A stretch of 7,515 nt of DNA. Origin: Desulfobacterales bacterium. GTDB taxonomy: Bacteria > Desulfobacterota > Desulfobacteria > Desulfobacterales > UBA5852. Position 1 is the stretch's first letter. The number at the start of each line of letters is the position of its first letter. A program made the position numbers and the translations under genes. Under the pieces are notes generated by a model. That model saw only the letters and a list, made by a program, of their open reading frames with translations. It ran no database searches and was not told where the DNA came from. Location: the NCBI GenBank assembly GCA_016735415.1, contig JAERRP010000613.1:1-7515 (forward strand). The letters are read 5' to 3'. Below, piece by piece: positions 1-7,103 of this stretch.

Positions 1-35
1 GACACCAGTTAACTTATTTTTTTAAGTACGTCCCC
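1..35. repeat. Imperfect palindrome at window edge, possibly REP-like
   Basis: ACTTA (12-16) and TAAGT (23-27) form a stem around a run of six T. Further out, GAC at 1-3 can pair with GTC at 30-32, which continues as GTCCCC. The left arm is probably cut by the window edge; if bases GGG precede the window, the outer stem would be GGGGAC/GTCCCC. Palindromes of this style are found dispersed in Desulfobacterota genomes, sometimes near RAYT/IS200-like transposases. That comparison is from memory. It lies just downstream of carB, but on the carB transcript the loop reads as A, so it is not a normal terminator for that gene. Confidence 0.3.
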
Positions 36-101
36 ACTAGGTCGCTAGGACTCCAAAACAGCAGAACATGCGTCTTAGGCCGTAAGGGTTGCCGATTGAA
101 A

Positions 102-3100
102 TTAGCGGATGCTCTCGTGATAGGCCTGCAGGGATTTGACCTGCGGCGCTCCTTCCCGGCGCGCGGCGATGCCCTTGGCGGCGGCAATCGCGGCGGCGGT
201 GGTCGTAATGTAAGGAATCTTGTATTGAATGGCGGCCTTGCGCACCTCCGAGTTGTCTTCGGCACCTCTTCTGCCGCTGGGCGTGTTCACCAGAAGCTGG
301 ACTTCGCCGCACTTGATGACATCCACCAGGTTCGGTCGGCCAAACCCCAGCTTGCGCACCGGGACGGTGTCGATGCCGTTGTCTTTGAGAAACTGGTAGG
401 TGCCCTGGGTGGTCATGATGCGAAATCCCATCTCCCGGAACAGACGCACCGGTTCCAGAGCGGCCGACTTGTCGCGATCGGCGATGGTAAACAGGACCGT
501 ACCCTCGAACGGCAGGGCGGTCTGGGTGGCCTCCTGGGCCTTGAAAAACGCCCGTCCGTAAGATGTTGAGATCCCAAGGACTTCGCCGGTGGAACGCATT
601 TCGGGACCCAGAACGGGATCCACCTCGTGGAACATATTGAAGGGAAACACGGCCTCTTTGACGCCCCAGTGGGGTATCGTACGGATTTTGAGATCCAGAT
701 CCGCCAGGCGGCTGCCCAGCATGACCTCGGTGGCCAGTTTGGCCATGGCGACGTTGCACACCTTGGACACCAGCGGCACCGTGCGCGACGCACGGGGGTT
801 GGCTTCGAGCACATAGACCGTATTTTCGAAAATGGCGTACTGGATGTTCATCAGGCCCACGATCTTGAGGGTCACGGCGATCTTGCGGGTGTATTCGCTG
901 ATGGTCTCGATATGTTTGGGGGCGATACTGACGGGCGGAATGACGCAGGCCGAATCGCCCGAGTGGATGCCGGCCAGTTCGATATGCTCCATGACCGCCG
1001 GAACAAAGGCATCCGTGCCGTCGGCGATGGCATCGGCCTCGGCCTCGACCGCATTGTCGAGAAACTTGTCGATCAGGATCGGCCGCTGGGGCGAGAGCGC
1101 CACGGCCGCTTCCACATAACGGGCCAGCATCGCGTCGTCCCTGATGATTTCCATGCCGCGCCCGCCCAGCACATAGGATGGACGCACCATCAGCGGATAC
1201 CCGATATCCGCTGCGATCTTCCGGGCCTCCGTCAGACTGCTGGCCATTCCCGATGCGGGTTGCGGGATGCCCAGCTCGCGCATGATCACGCGGAAGCGGT
1301 CGCGGTCTTCGGCCAGATCGATGGTGTCCGGCGGCGTTCCCAAAATCTGCACGCCGGCCCGGGCCAGTTCGTCGGCGATATTGAGCGGTGTCTGCCCCCC
1401 GAACTGCACGACAATCCCTTCGGGTTTTTCTTTCTCGTAAATACTCAGCACGTCCTCCACGGTCAACGGTTCGAAATAGAGTTTATCGGACGTGTCGTAG
1501 TCCGTGGAGACGGTCTCGGGGTTGCAGTTCACCATGATCGATTCATAGCCGGCGGCTCGAATGGCCATGGCCGCATGCACGCAGCAGTAATCGAACTCGA
1601 TGCCCTGTCCGATACGATTGGGGCCGCCGCCGAGCACCATGATCTTCCTGCGATCGCTCACCGGCACACGATCCGGGGCATTGTAGGTGGAGTAGTAATA
1701 GGCCGCCTCGTCCACGCCGCTGACGGGCACCGGTTCCCAGGATTCCACGACGCCCTGCCGCTTGCGCTGAGTGCGGATATCACTTTCGGGCTTATCCAGC
1801 AGCCCGGCCAGATACCGATCGGCAAACCCGTCCTGCTTGGCACGGGCCAGAAGCGCGTCGGGAAGATCCCGGCCGCGGTAGGCACGGATCTCTTCTTCCA
1901 GCGCCACCAGCTCCTTCATCTGTTCGATAAACCAGGGTTTGATCCAGGTCATCTCGTAAAGCGTCTGAACATCGGCCCCCTTGCGGAGGGCTTCGTACAT
2001 CTGGAACTGTCGCTCGCTGTTGGGCGTGCGGATCATCTGGAGAAGATTTTTCATGGGCTGATCGTTGAAGTCCCTGGCAAACCCGAGCCCATAGCGGCCG
2101 TTTTCCAGACTGCGGATCGCCTTCTGGAAGGCTTCCTTGTAGTTGCGGCCGAGGCTCATGACCTCGCCCACGGCCCGCATCTGGGTGCCCAGTTCGTCTG
2201 TGATGCCCTCGAACTTCTCGAAGGCCCAGCGGGCAAACTTCACCACGACGTAGTCCCCGGAAGGGGTGTACTTGTCGAGTGTGCCATCCCGCCAGTAGGG
2301 AATTTCATCCAGGGTCAGGCCGCCGGCCAGAAGCGCGGATATGCGGGCGATGGGAAAGCCCGTGGCCTTGGAGGCCAATGCCGACGAGCGTGACGTCCGC
2401 GGGTTGATTTCGATTACGACCACCCGGCCGGTGGCCGGATCGTGCGCGAACTGGATGTTGGTGCCGCCGATAACCTCGATGGCCTCCACGATGGCGTATG
2501 AATAGCGCTGGAGCCGCTCCTGAAGCCCGGGCGCAATGGTCAGCATGGGCGCCGTGCAGAAGCTGTCACCGGTATGGACGCCCATGGGATCCACATTTTC
2601 TATGAAGCAGACCGTGATCATCCGGTTATTGGCATCCCGCACCACCTCGAGTTCAAGTTCTTCCCAACCGAAATCGGACTCTTCCACCAGCACCTGATGG
2701 ACGCGGCTAGCGGCCAGTCCGCGGGCCGCGACCGTGCTCAGTTCTTCGAGATTGTAGACCAGGCCGCCTCCGGTGCCGCCCATGGTGTAGGCCGGACGGA
2801 TGACCACCGGAAAGCCCAGTTCTTCCACCACGCGTTCGGCCTCCGCCACGGAACTGACGGTCTGGCTGCGGGGCATCTCGATATCCAGCCGATCCATGGT
2901 TTCTTTGAAAATCAGACGGTCCTCCCCCCGCTGAATCGCGTCGATATTAACGCCGATGATTTTGACCCCATACTGTTCGAGCACTCCGAGCTGGTGAAGC
3001 TCCGAGGAAAGATTCAGTCCGCTCTGCCCGCCGAGGTTGGGCAGGAGCGCATCGGGCCGCTCCTTGGCGATGATTTCAGTAATCACCCTGGCGTTGAGCG

Positions 3101-3302
3101 GTTCGATATAGGTCGCATCCGCCATGCCCGGATCCGTCATGATGGTCGCCGGGTTGGAATTGACCAGAACGACTTCATAACCCAGAGACCGCAGCGCCTT
3201 GCAGGCCTGCGTACCGGAATAATCGAACTCACAGGCCTGTCCGATAACGATGGGGCCGGAGCCAATGATTAACACTTTGTGAATGTCCTCGCGTCTGGGC
3301 AT
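102..3302 (-). CDS. carB: Carbamoyl-phosphate synthase large subunit
   Basis: CarB makes carbamoyl phosphate from bicarbonate, ammonia supplied by the CarA glutaminase, and two ATP, in the cytoplasm, for pyrimidine and arginine synthesis. The 1066-residue length matches the family (about 1070). The protein is the classic duplicated ATP-grasp. The first glycine loop is at about 14-21 (GSGPIVIGQ) and the second at 558-563 (GGGPNR). Between them lie the carboxyphosphate half (about 1-400) and the oligomerisation region (about 400-550). The carbamate-phosphorylating half follows (about 550-930), and the C-terminal MGS-like allosteric domain begins near residue 932. Motifs such as EINPRTSRSSALASKATG and EANPRASRTVPLVSK are intact. 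An in-frame ATG 29 codons upstream exists, but the MPRREDIHK start is chosen because GGAGGA sits 6 bases before it and the family begins there. No carA is adjacent, so the partner must be encoded elsewhere. The gene looks functional. Confidence 0.97.
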   Translation of the reverse strand: MPRREDIHKVLIIGSGPIVIGQACEFDYSGTQACKALRSLGYEVVLVNSNPATIMTDPGMADATYIEPLNARVITEIIAKERPDALLPNLGGQSGLNLSSELHQLGVLEQYGVKIIGVNIDAIQRGEDRLIFKETMDRLDIEMPRSQTVSSVAEAERVVEELGFPVVIRPAYTMGGTGGGLVYNLEELSTVAARGLAASRVHQVLVEESDFGWEELELEVVRDANNRMITVCFIENVDPMGVHTGDSFCTAPMLTIAPGLQERLQRYSYAIVEAIEVIGGTNIQFAHDPATGRVVVIEINPRTSRSSALASKATGFPIARISALLAGGLTLDEIPYWRDGTLDKYTPSGDYVVVKFARWAFEKFEGITDELGTQMRAVGEVMSLGRNYKEAFQKAIRSLENGRYGLGFARDFNDQPMKNLLQMIRTPNSERQFQMYEALRKGADVQTLYEMTWIKPWFIEQMKELVALEEEIRAYRGRDLPDALLARAKQDGFADRYLAGLLDKPESDIRTQRKRQGVVESWEPVPVSGVDEAAYYYSTYNAPDRVPVSDRRKIMVLGGGPNRIGQGIEFDYCCVHAAMAIRAAGYESIMVNCNPETVSTDYDTSDKLYFEPLTVEDVLSIYEKEKPEGIVVQFGGQTPLNIADELARAGVQILGTPPDTIDLAEDRDRFRVIMRELGIPQPASGMASSLTEARKIAADIGYPLMVRPSYVLGGRGMEIIRDDAMLARYVEAAVALSPQRPILIDKFLDNAVEAEADAIADGTDAFVPAVMEHIELAGIHSGDSACVIPPVSIAPKHIETISEYTRKIAVTLKIVGLMNIQYAIFENTVYVLEANPRASRTVPLVSKVCNVAMAKLATEVMLGSRLADLDLKIRTIPHWGVKEAVFPFNMFHEVDPVLGPEMRSTGEVLGISTSYGRAFFKAQEATQTALPFEGTVLFTIADRDKSAALEPVRLFREMGFRIMTTQGTYQFLKDNGIDTVPVRKLGFGRPNLVDVIKCGEVQLLVNTPSGRRGAEDNSEVRKAAIQYKIPYITTTAAAIAAAKGIAARREGAPQVKSLQAYHESIR

Positions 3303-3308
3303 GGGTGC

Positions 3309-3314
3309 TCCTCC
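3309..3314 (-). promoter_or_regulatory. Ribosome binding site of carB
   Basis: On the minus strand GGAGGA lies 6 bases before the ATG at 3302. It settles the start against the in-frame ATG at 3389, whose extra 29 residues do not resemble CarB. Confidence 0.8.
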
Positions 3315-3388
3315 ATATGCGCTGGTGTGGGTGTGAGATGCCGGCGGTCGAATCGGCGTATCGAAAGCCCTGCAAAATCTTAAACCCA

Positions 3389-3417
3389 CTTAAAAAATAT
3401 GTGCAACAAAATGTAAA
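3389..3417 (-). promoter_or_regulatory. Candidate sigma-70 promoter for carB
   Basis: Reading the minus strand, TTTACA (5 of 6 to the -35 consensus) is followed after 17 bases by TTTAAG (4 of 6 to the -10 consensus). The stretch between is AT-rich, unlike the flanking GC-rich coding DNA. It would give a leader of about 80 bases before carB. A second reading, TTGCAC followed by TTTAAG 16 bases on, overlaps it. Predicted from sequence only. Confidence 0.4.
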
Positions 3418-3499
3418 GCGTTTTGTGGCCGGCTCTTTTCCTCAACGCCACCACCCGCCCTATGAATTCTTTAGTATCCTTCTTGACAGGGTGATTTAG

Positions 3500-4248
3500 G
3501 ACTGCTTGAATACGGTGGCCATCATCACCAACATGGCCGCATTGACCGACAAAGCCTACGGCCGACACCAGCAGTTTTTCGAATCCACCAGCGGGGCCAT
3601 CAACCCTACGGAACTGGTGGCAGCGCTGATCTGCCAGGCCGACACGTTTGAAGACGGCATCCGGCAGGCCCAGGAACAGATCCAGGGCTCCTGCACCATG
3701 CTGCTCCTGACAGAGGCAGGCATTTATGCCGCCCGGGACCGGCGGGGCCGCACACCGCTGATCGTCGGAACCAAGGCGGAAGGGTTCTCCGTGGCTTCGG
3801 AATCCTGCGCCTTCCCCAATCTCGGCTTTGAGACCCGGACGGAAATCGGACCGGGAGAAATCGTTTTCATGGCTCCCGACGGGATCGAACAACGGCGCCC
3901 GCCCTTGGACGCGATGCAGGTATGCAGCTTTCTGTGGGTGTATTACGGTTATCCCGCGTCCAGCTATGAGGGCATCAATGTGGAATCGGTCCGCTACCGC
4001 TGCGGCTGCAGCCTAGCAAAAAACGACGACGCCACGCCGGACTATGTGGCGGGCATTCCGGATTCGGGCATCGGCCACGCCTTGGGCTATGCCCATTGCC
4101 GGCAGATTCCCTACAAACGCCCGTATGTTAAATACACGCCCACCTGGCCGCGCTGAAATACCAGACCATGGACGACCTCGTTGAAGCCATCGGCCTGACC
4201 AAGGAAAAGCTTTGCACCCACTGCTGGGACGGCAGCAGCTATTTCTGA
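3500..4248 (+). pseudogene. Decayed amidophosphoribosyltransferase (purF-type), 5'-truncated with internal deletion
   Basis: Intact PurF transfers ammonia from glutamine to PRPP in the first step of purine synthesis. Here an open frame from TTG 3506 to TGA 4156 (216 codons) matches the middle of the protein. It keeps the second half of the glutaminase domain (GSCTMLLLTEAGIYAARDR, then GPGEIV) and the start of the phosphoribosyltransferase domain (WVYYGYPASSYEGINVE, GIPDSGIGHALGYAH, YKRPYVKYTPTWPR). The first roughly 80 residues, including the N-terminal cysteine nucleophile, are missing. After TPTWPR the frame breaks; the family's C-terminus (LAALKYQT to LCTHCWDGSSYF) resumes at 4144 in another frame and ends at TGA 4248. 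The PRPP-binding loop between them is gone. No ribosome binding site precedes the TTG. No internal stops or small frameshifts appear within the two remnants, so decay seems recent. A purine synthesis role is excluded for this copy; a functional purF must lie elsewhere. Confidence 0.88.
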
Positions 4249-4323
4249 AGATCTGGTCGGTGGGGCTCAGGGTGCGCGCAGAAACAACGAAGGCCAACAG
4301 CGATTGTCGCTTCGGGAGGCGCC

Positions 4324-5853
4324 ATGACAAACGAACAGACCCCTTCACCCACCCGACCGAACAAAGACAACGGTCACGGAAATCACCTCCGGGCCCGCGA
4401 TATTATTATGGAGACCCTCCTGGATACGATTCCCAACCCGGTATTCTACATGGACAGGGAGGGACGCTACCAGGGCTGCAACATTACCTTTGCCGACCAG
4501 ATTCTGGGAGTTCCCAAAGAAGCGATTATCGGATGTACCCTCTTCGACCTGCCGCATGCGATCCCCGATCACCTGGCCGAGGTTTACGCCCAGCAGGATG
4601 CCGCCCTGCTCCGTAGCGCCGGCACGCAGTTTTACGAATCGGAAGTTCAATGCGCCGACGGGGTTCGGCGGCACTTCTTCTTCAACAAGGCGACCTTCGT
4701 GGATACCCGTGGGCAACCGGCCGGCATCGTCGGCATCATGCTGGATATCACGGAACGGAAGCATGCCGAGGAGGCCTTGCGAAAAAGCGAAGCGCGCCTC
4801 CGCCGGTTTCACGAAGACGTGCATCTGGGCGTTTTTCAATCGACCGTAGAAGGCCTGCTCCTGGATTTCAACCCAGCCGGCGCCCGCATGTTCGGTTATG
4901 CCACACCCCGTGATTTGCTGGCCGCTGCGGGGAATGACGCCTCAAGAATGTATGTCGATCCCACGGACCGGACACGCAATATGCAACTGATCGCAGCGAG
5001 CGAAACGCCCGTCAAGATCGAGACCCGTTTTCGCCGGCGGGACGGCACGTCTTTCACTGGCTACTTGCACATCTGGAAAGTCAAAGACCGCAAGGGTCGT
5101 TTTCTCTATCTGGAAGGTTTTATCGAAGACATTACCGAACGCAAACAATTTGAGGAATCGCTGCGCGAATCCGAAAAGCGCCTGCGTTTTTTGTCGTCAA
5201 AACTACTGGACGCGCAGGAAAAAGAGAGCCGGCGCATCTCCATGGAACTCCACGACGATCTGGGGCAGAATCTCGCCGCTCTGAAACTTCAAATGTTGAC
5301 CATGGCCAGGCGCCTGCAAAAAAACCAGACGGAACTTAAAAGGGAAAGCCAAAGCGTCCTGGCGTTTATCGACCGGATCATTGAAAGCACGCGCCATCTG
5401 TCCAGAGCCCTCAACCCTGCCGTAATCCAGGACCTGAAGCTCTGCGGTACGATCAAGTGGATGCTGCGTAATTTCCGGAAGTATGCCACCTGCGACACGA
5501 CACTGGCGATGGACGACATCGACCCATTATTCTCACAAGATCAACAGATCATCATCTACCGGATTCTGCAGGAAGCGCTGCACAACGTTAACAAGCACGC
5601 GCGGGCCCGGTCGGTGGCGCTGACCGTCAGACGACGTACGCGAAATGTGCACATTCAGGTCTGTGATGACGGCCGGGGCTTCGATATCGATCAGGCTCTG
5701 AACCGGCACGTCGCCGAGAGAGGTCTGGGGCTGGCCGCCCTGGAAGAACGCAGCCACATGCTGGGCGGTCAGCTCGCCATCACCTCTGAAAAGGGGCGCG
5801 GGACGTGTGTCGCGCTGACCATTCCCATCACCGCACAGGAGGGTGCCGCGTGA
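4324..5853 (+). CDS. Soluble PAS-PAS sensor histidine kinase, HisKA_3 (NarX/DegS-type)
   Basis: A 509-residue sensor kinase that should autophosphorylate and pass phosphate to the adjacent regulator. Domains in order: a short polar N-terminus, PAS1 (about 27-145, closing with DITERK), PAS2 (about 150-273, closing with DITERK), then HisKA_3 with the phosphoacceptor H310 in MELHDDLGQ. The ATPase domain follows, with the N box ILQEALHNVNKHA (E417, N421), G1 box DDGRGF (448-453) and G2 box RGLGLAALEER (from 466). There is no signal peptide or membrane segment, so it should sense a cytoplasmic or diffusible signal through the PAS domains; the ligand cannot be told from sequence. The ATG at 4324 is supported by GGGAGG 4 bases upstream. 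No convincing promoter was found in the 75 bases between the purF remnant and the start, so transcription may begin within the remnant. A 5-bp hairpin (AGCGA/TCGCT, 4299-4311) sits just before the ribosome binding site. The 3' end overlaps the regulator gene. Confidence 0.95.
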   Translation: MTNEQTPSPTRPNKDNGHGNHLRARDIIMETLLDTIPNPVFYMDREGRYQGCNITFADQILGVPKEAIIGCTLFDLPHAIPDHLAEVYAQQDAALLRSAGTQFYESEVQCADGVRRHFFFNKATFVDTRGQPAGIVGIMLDITERKHAEEALRKSEARLRRFHEDVHLGVFQSTVEGLLLDFNPAGARMFGYATPRDLLAAAGNDASRMYVDPTDRTRNMQLIAASETPVKIETRFRRRDGTSFTGYLHIWKVKDRKGRFLYLEGFIEDITERKQFEESLRESEKRLRFLSSKLLDAQEKESRRISMELHDDLGQNLAALKLQMLTMARRLQKNQTELKRESQSVLAFIDRIIESTRHLSRALNPAVIQDLKLCGTIKWMLRNFRKYATCDTTLAMDDIDPLFSQDQQIIIYRILQEALHNVNKHARARSVALTVRRRTRNVHIQVCDDGRGFDIDQALNRHVAERGLGLAALEERSHMLGGQLAITSEKGRGTCVALTIPITAQEGAA

Positions 5854-6497
5854 AGGTCTACAAAATCGTCCTGGCCGACGATCACGTCATACTTCGGGAA
5901 GGAATAAAAAAAATAATCAACGAATCCAAGAATATGGAAGTTGTCGGGGAAGCATCCGACGGCTTGATGCTTCTAAAAATACTGAAGCGTACGATGACGG
6001 ACATGGTCATTCTTGATGTTTCCATGCCGAAACTCAGGGGCATCGAGGCCGCCCAGGAGATCCGCAAACGGTTCCCGGAGCTGGCCATCCTCTTTCTGAG
6101 CATGCATAAAAGCCGCGAATACCTTCAAAAAGCACTGGCGGCCGGCGCCAAAGGCTACATCGTCAAGGAAGATTCAGGTAACGAACTCATCCATGCCATC
6201 GAAACCATCCGGAGCGGTGGCAGCTACCTTTCACCCATGATGATGAAGGAGCTGTCCGACGACCCCATCGGCATCTGCCGCGGTATGGGCCGATGGGCGG
6301 AAGATCCCCTGACCCCCCGGGAATGTCAGATTCTCCAGTTGATCGCCGACGGGAAAACCAGCAAAGAGATCGCCCAGCTTCTTTTCATCAGCATTCATAC
6401 CGTCCACAACCATCGCAAAAACATCAAACACAAACTTGCCATCCGGAAAAATACCGACCTGGTCAAATATGCCCTGAAACATGGTTATGCCCTTTAA
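5850..6497 (+). CDS. NarL/FixJ-family response regulator (REC-LuxR HTH)
   Basis: A 215-residue DNA-binding response regulator, the likely partner of the upstream kinase. The receiver domain (about 4-120) has the acidic pair D10/D11, the phosphorylated D56 in ILDVSMP, S84 and K106, all the expected switch residues. The C-terminal LuxR-type helix-turn-helix spans about 154-215 (LTPRECQILQLIADGKTSKEIAQ then TVHNHRKNI). The GTG start is chosen because it gives the family N-terminus KVYKIVLADDH and because AGGAGGG lies 6 bases upstream, within the kinase gene. GTG overlaps the kinase stop as GTGA, so the two are probably translationally coupled. An in-frame ATG 15 codons earlier would add a non-family extension and lacks such a site. 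Targets are unknown; the structured region directly downstream is the nearest candidate. Confidence 0.95.
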   Translation: MKVYKIVLADDHVILREGIKKIINESKNMEVVGEASDGLMLLKILKRTMTDMVILDVSMPKLRGIEAAQEIRKRFPELAILFLSMHKSREYLQKALAAGAKGYIVKEDSGNELIHAIETIRSGGSYLSPMMMKELSDDPIGICRGMGRWAEDPLTPRECQILQLIADGKTSKEIAQLLFISIHTVHNHRKNIKHKLAIRKNTDLVKYALKHGYAL

Positions 6498-6543
6498 TGC
6501 CGGGTCCGGGTTTGTTCCTGTTATCGGAGAATGCCGTTTCGGC

Positions 6544-6561
6544 CGACCGGTGTCACGGTCG
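6544..6561 (+). repeat. Inverted repeat after the response regulator gene
   Basis: CGACCG (6544-6549) and CGGTCG (6556-6561) form a perfect 6-bp GC-rich stem with a 6-base loop, 46 bases after the regulator stop. No U tract follows, so it is not a standard intrinsic terminator. It could stabilise the 3' end of the operon mRNA or be incidental. Confidence 0.35.
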
Positions 6562-6582
6562 CAACGCCGATCTGTCTCCTGA

Positions 6583-6606
6583 TAGCCATAAGTAGCCATT
6601 TAGCCC
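6583..6606. promoter_or_regulatory. TAGCCAT direct repeats spaced 10 bp, possible regulator site
   Basis: TAGCCAT occurs at 6583-6589 and again at 6593-6599, exactly one helical turn apart, with a partial third copy TAGCCC at 6601-6606. Each full copy matches the NarL heptamer consensus TACYYMT at 6 of 7 positions. They lie upstream of the promoter at 6631 and downstream of a NarL-family regulator gene. Binding by that regulator is an inference only. Confidence 0.3.
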
Positions 6607-6624
6607 GACCAAAATGACCACTTC

Positions 6625-6644
6625 GGGTGATTGTCCGGTCACCC
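6625..6644. promoter_or_regulatory. Inverted repeat overlapping the -35 box, possible operator
   Basis: GGGTGA (6625-6630) and TCACCC (6639-6644) are a perfect 6-bp inverted repeat separated by 8 bases. The -35 hexamer TTGTCC lies in the gap. A competing pair, TGACC (6615-6619) with GGTCA (6637-6641), shares the right arm. A dyad centred on a -35 box is a typical place for a repressor or activator to bind. The protein is not identified. Confidence 0.4.
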
Positions 6645-6659
6645 TCCCTTCGCTATAAA
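6631..6659 (+). promoter_or_regulatory. Sigma-70-like promoter for the glycogen-binding/STAS unit
   Basis: TTGTCC (4 of 6 to TTGACA) is followed after an ideal 17-base spacer by TATAAA (5 of 6 to TATAAT). It is the best promoter match seen in the window. Transcription would start near 6666, leaving a leader of about 125 bases that carries a palindrome and a hexamer repeat before the first gene. Confidence 0.6.
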
Positions 6660-6676
6660 GACCTCAAAGGCTCAAT

Positions 6677-6686
6677 GCAGGCCTGC
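6677..6686. repeat. 10-bp perfect palindrome GCAGGCCTGC in the leader
   Basis: A perfect 10-base palindrome about 10-20 bases after the predicted transcription start. With no loop it is more likely a protein-binding dyad than an RNA hairpin. It is followed by AAAATTTT (6691-6698). It may be incidental. Confidence 0.3.
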
Positions 6687-6706
6687 GATTAAAATTTTCG
6701 TCTTGC

Positions 6707-6730
6707 TTGAACTTGAACTTGAACTTGAAC
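6707..6730 (+). repeat. Four tandem copies of TTGAAC
   Basis: Four perfect copies of the hexamer TTGAAC run without interruption from 6707 to 6730. They lie between the predicted promoter and the ribosome binding site of the glycogen-binding domain gene. They are outside any gene I accept. Copy-number changes would alter leader length in steps of 6 bases without touching a reading frame. Confidence 0.9.
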
Positions 6731-6791
6731 ACAAATTAGCATTTTCTAAAGGTCGCGCTACCCAACCATCCCAAAGGAGAGGAAACTTCAA

Positions 6792-7094
6792 ATGCAACAG
6801 CCCCATTCAAAGAAGGCTACCAGACGTCGCCGCATATTGTTTGCCATCGGCGACAACCAGGCGCACGAAGTTGCCGTTAGCGGTGATTTCAACAAATGGA
6901 ATCTAACATCCCACCTCATGAAGAGTGACGGCAACGGCCTCTGGCAGAAGATCATGATACTGCCGCCGGGGCAATATGAGTACAAGTTTCTGGTGGACGG
7001 CCGCTGGCGCACGGATCCGAACAATCCCGACAAATGTACCAACTGTTTCGGCACCTTCAACAATGTCCTGCGCGTAATGGACAACAATCCGTGA
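6792..7094 (+). CDS. Free-standing AMPK/CBM48-type glycogen-binding domain protein
   Basis: A 100-residue protein consisting almost only of an early-set/CBM48 fold like the glycogen-binding domain of the AMPK beta subunit and the N-terminal domain of branching and isoamylase enzymes. After a basic N-terminus (SKKATRRRR) come VAVSGDFNKWN (27-37), a strand ending at W51, PPGQYEYKFLVDGRWRTDP (58-76) and the closing NNVLRV. W36, K65, W72 and N90/N91 line up plausibly with the carbohydrate-contacting W100, K126, W133 and N150 of rat AMPK beta1, judged by motif and spacing. No catalytic domain is attached, so it may bind alpha-glucan or serve as an interaction module. The ATG is preceded by AAGGAGAGGA, with GAGAGG 9 bases away. 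The STAS gene starts 9 bases after its stop, which implies an operon. Its precise function is unknown. Confidence 0.85.
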   Translation: MQQPHSKKATRRRRILFAIGDNQAHEVAVSGDFNKWNLTSHLMKSDGNGLWQKIMILPPGQYEYKFLVDGRWRTDPNNPDKCTNCFGTFNNVLRVMDNNP

Positions 7095-7103
7095 GGACCC
7101 ATC

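Noticed and set aside
627..2393. Long plus-strand open frame of 588 codons inside carB
   Set aside because: It is antisense to a clearly conserved CarB, has no family resemblance, is rich in His/Gly/Asp as expected of a GC-rich shadow frame, and has no ribosome binding site.
102..3389. carB start at the upstream ATG, giving 1095 residues
   Set aside because: The extra 29 residues are not CarB-like, and the ribosome binding site GGAGGA is placed for the ATG at 3302.
3483..3511. Plus-strand TTGACA with TTGAAT 17 bases downstream
   Set aside because: The spacing is ideal, but the -10 match is weak and lies inside the purF remnant. It could be a leftover of the purF promoter or a start for the kinase operon, but the evidence is too thin to annotate.
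3380..3892. Minus-strand open frame of 170 codons over the start of the purF remnant
   Set aside because: Its sequence is the mirror of the purF-type frame, with no recognisable domain; treated as a shadow.
4261..4275. GG-N10-GC pattern resembling a sigma-54 promoter upstream of the kinase gene
   Set aside because: Only a partial match to TGGCAC-N5-TTGC, and such patterns are common in GC-rich DNA.
6631..6906. Plus-strand open frame containing LELELELE
   Set aside because: The repeat is just the translated TTGAAC hexamer. The frame overlaps the better supported glycogen-binding domain gene and has no family features.
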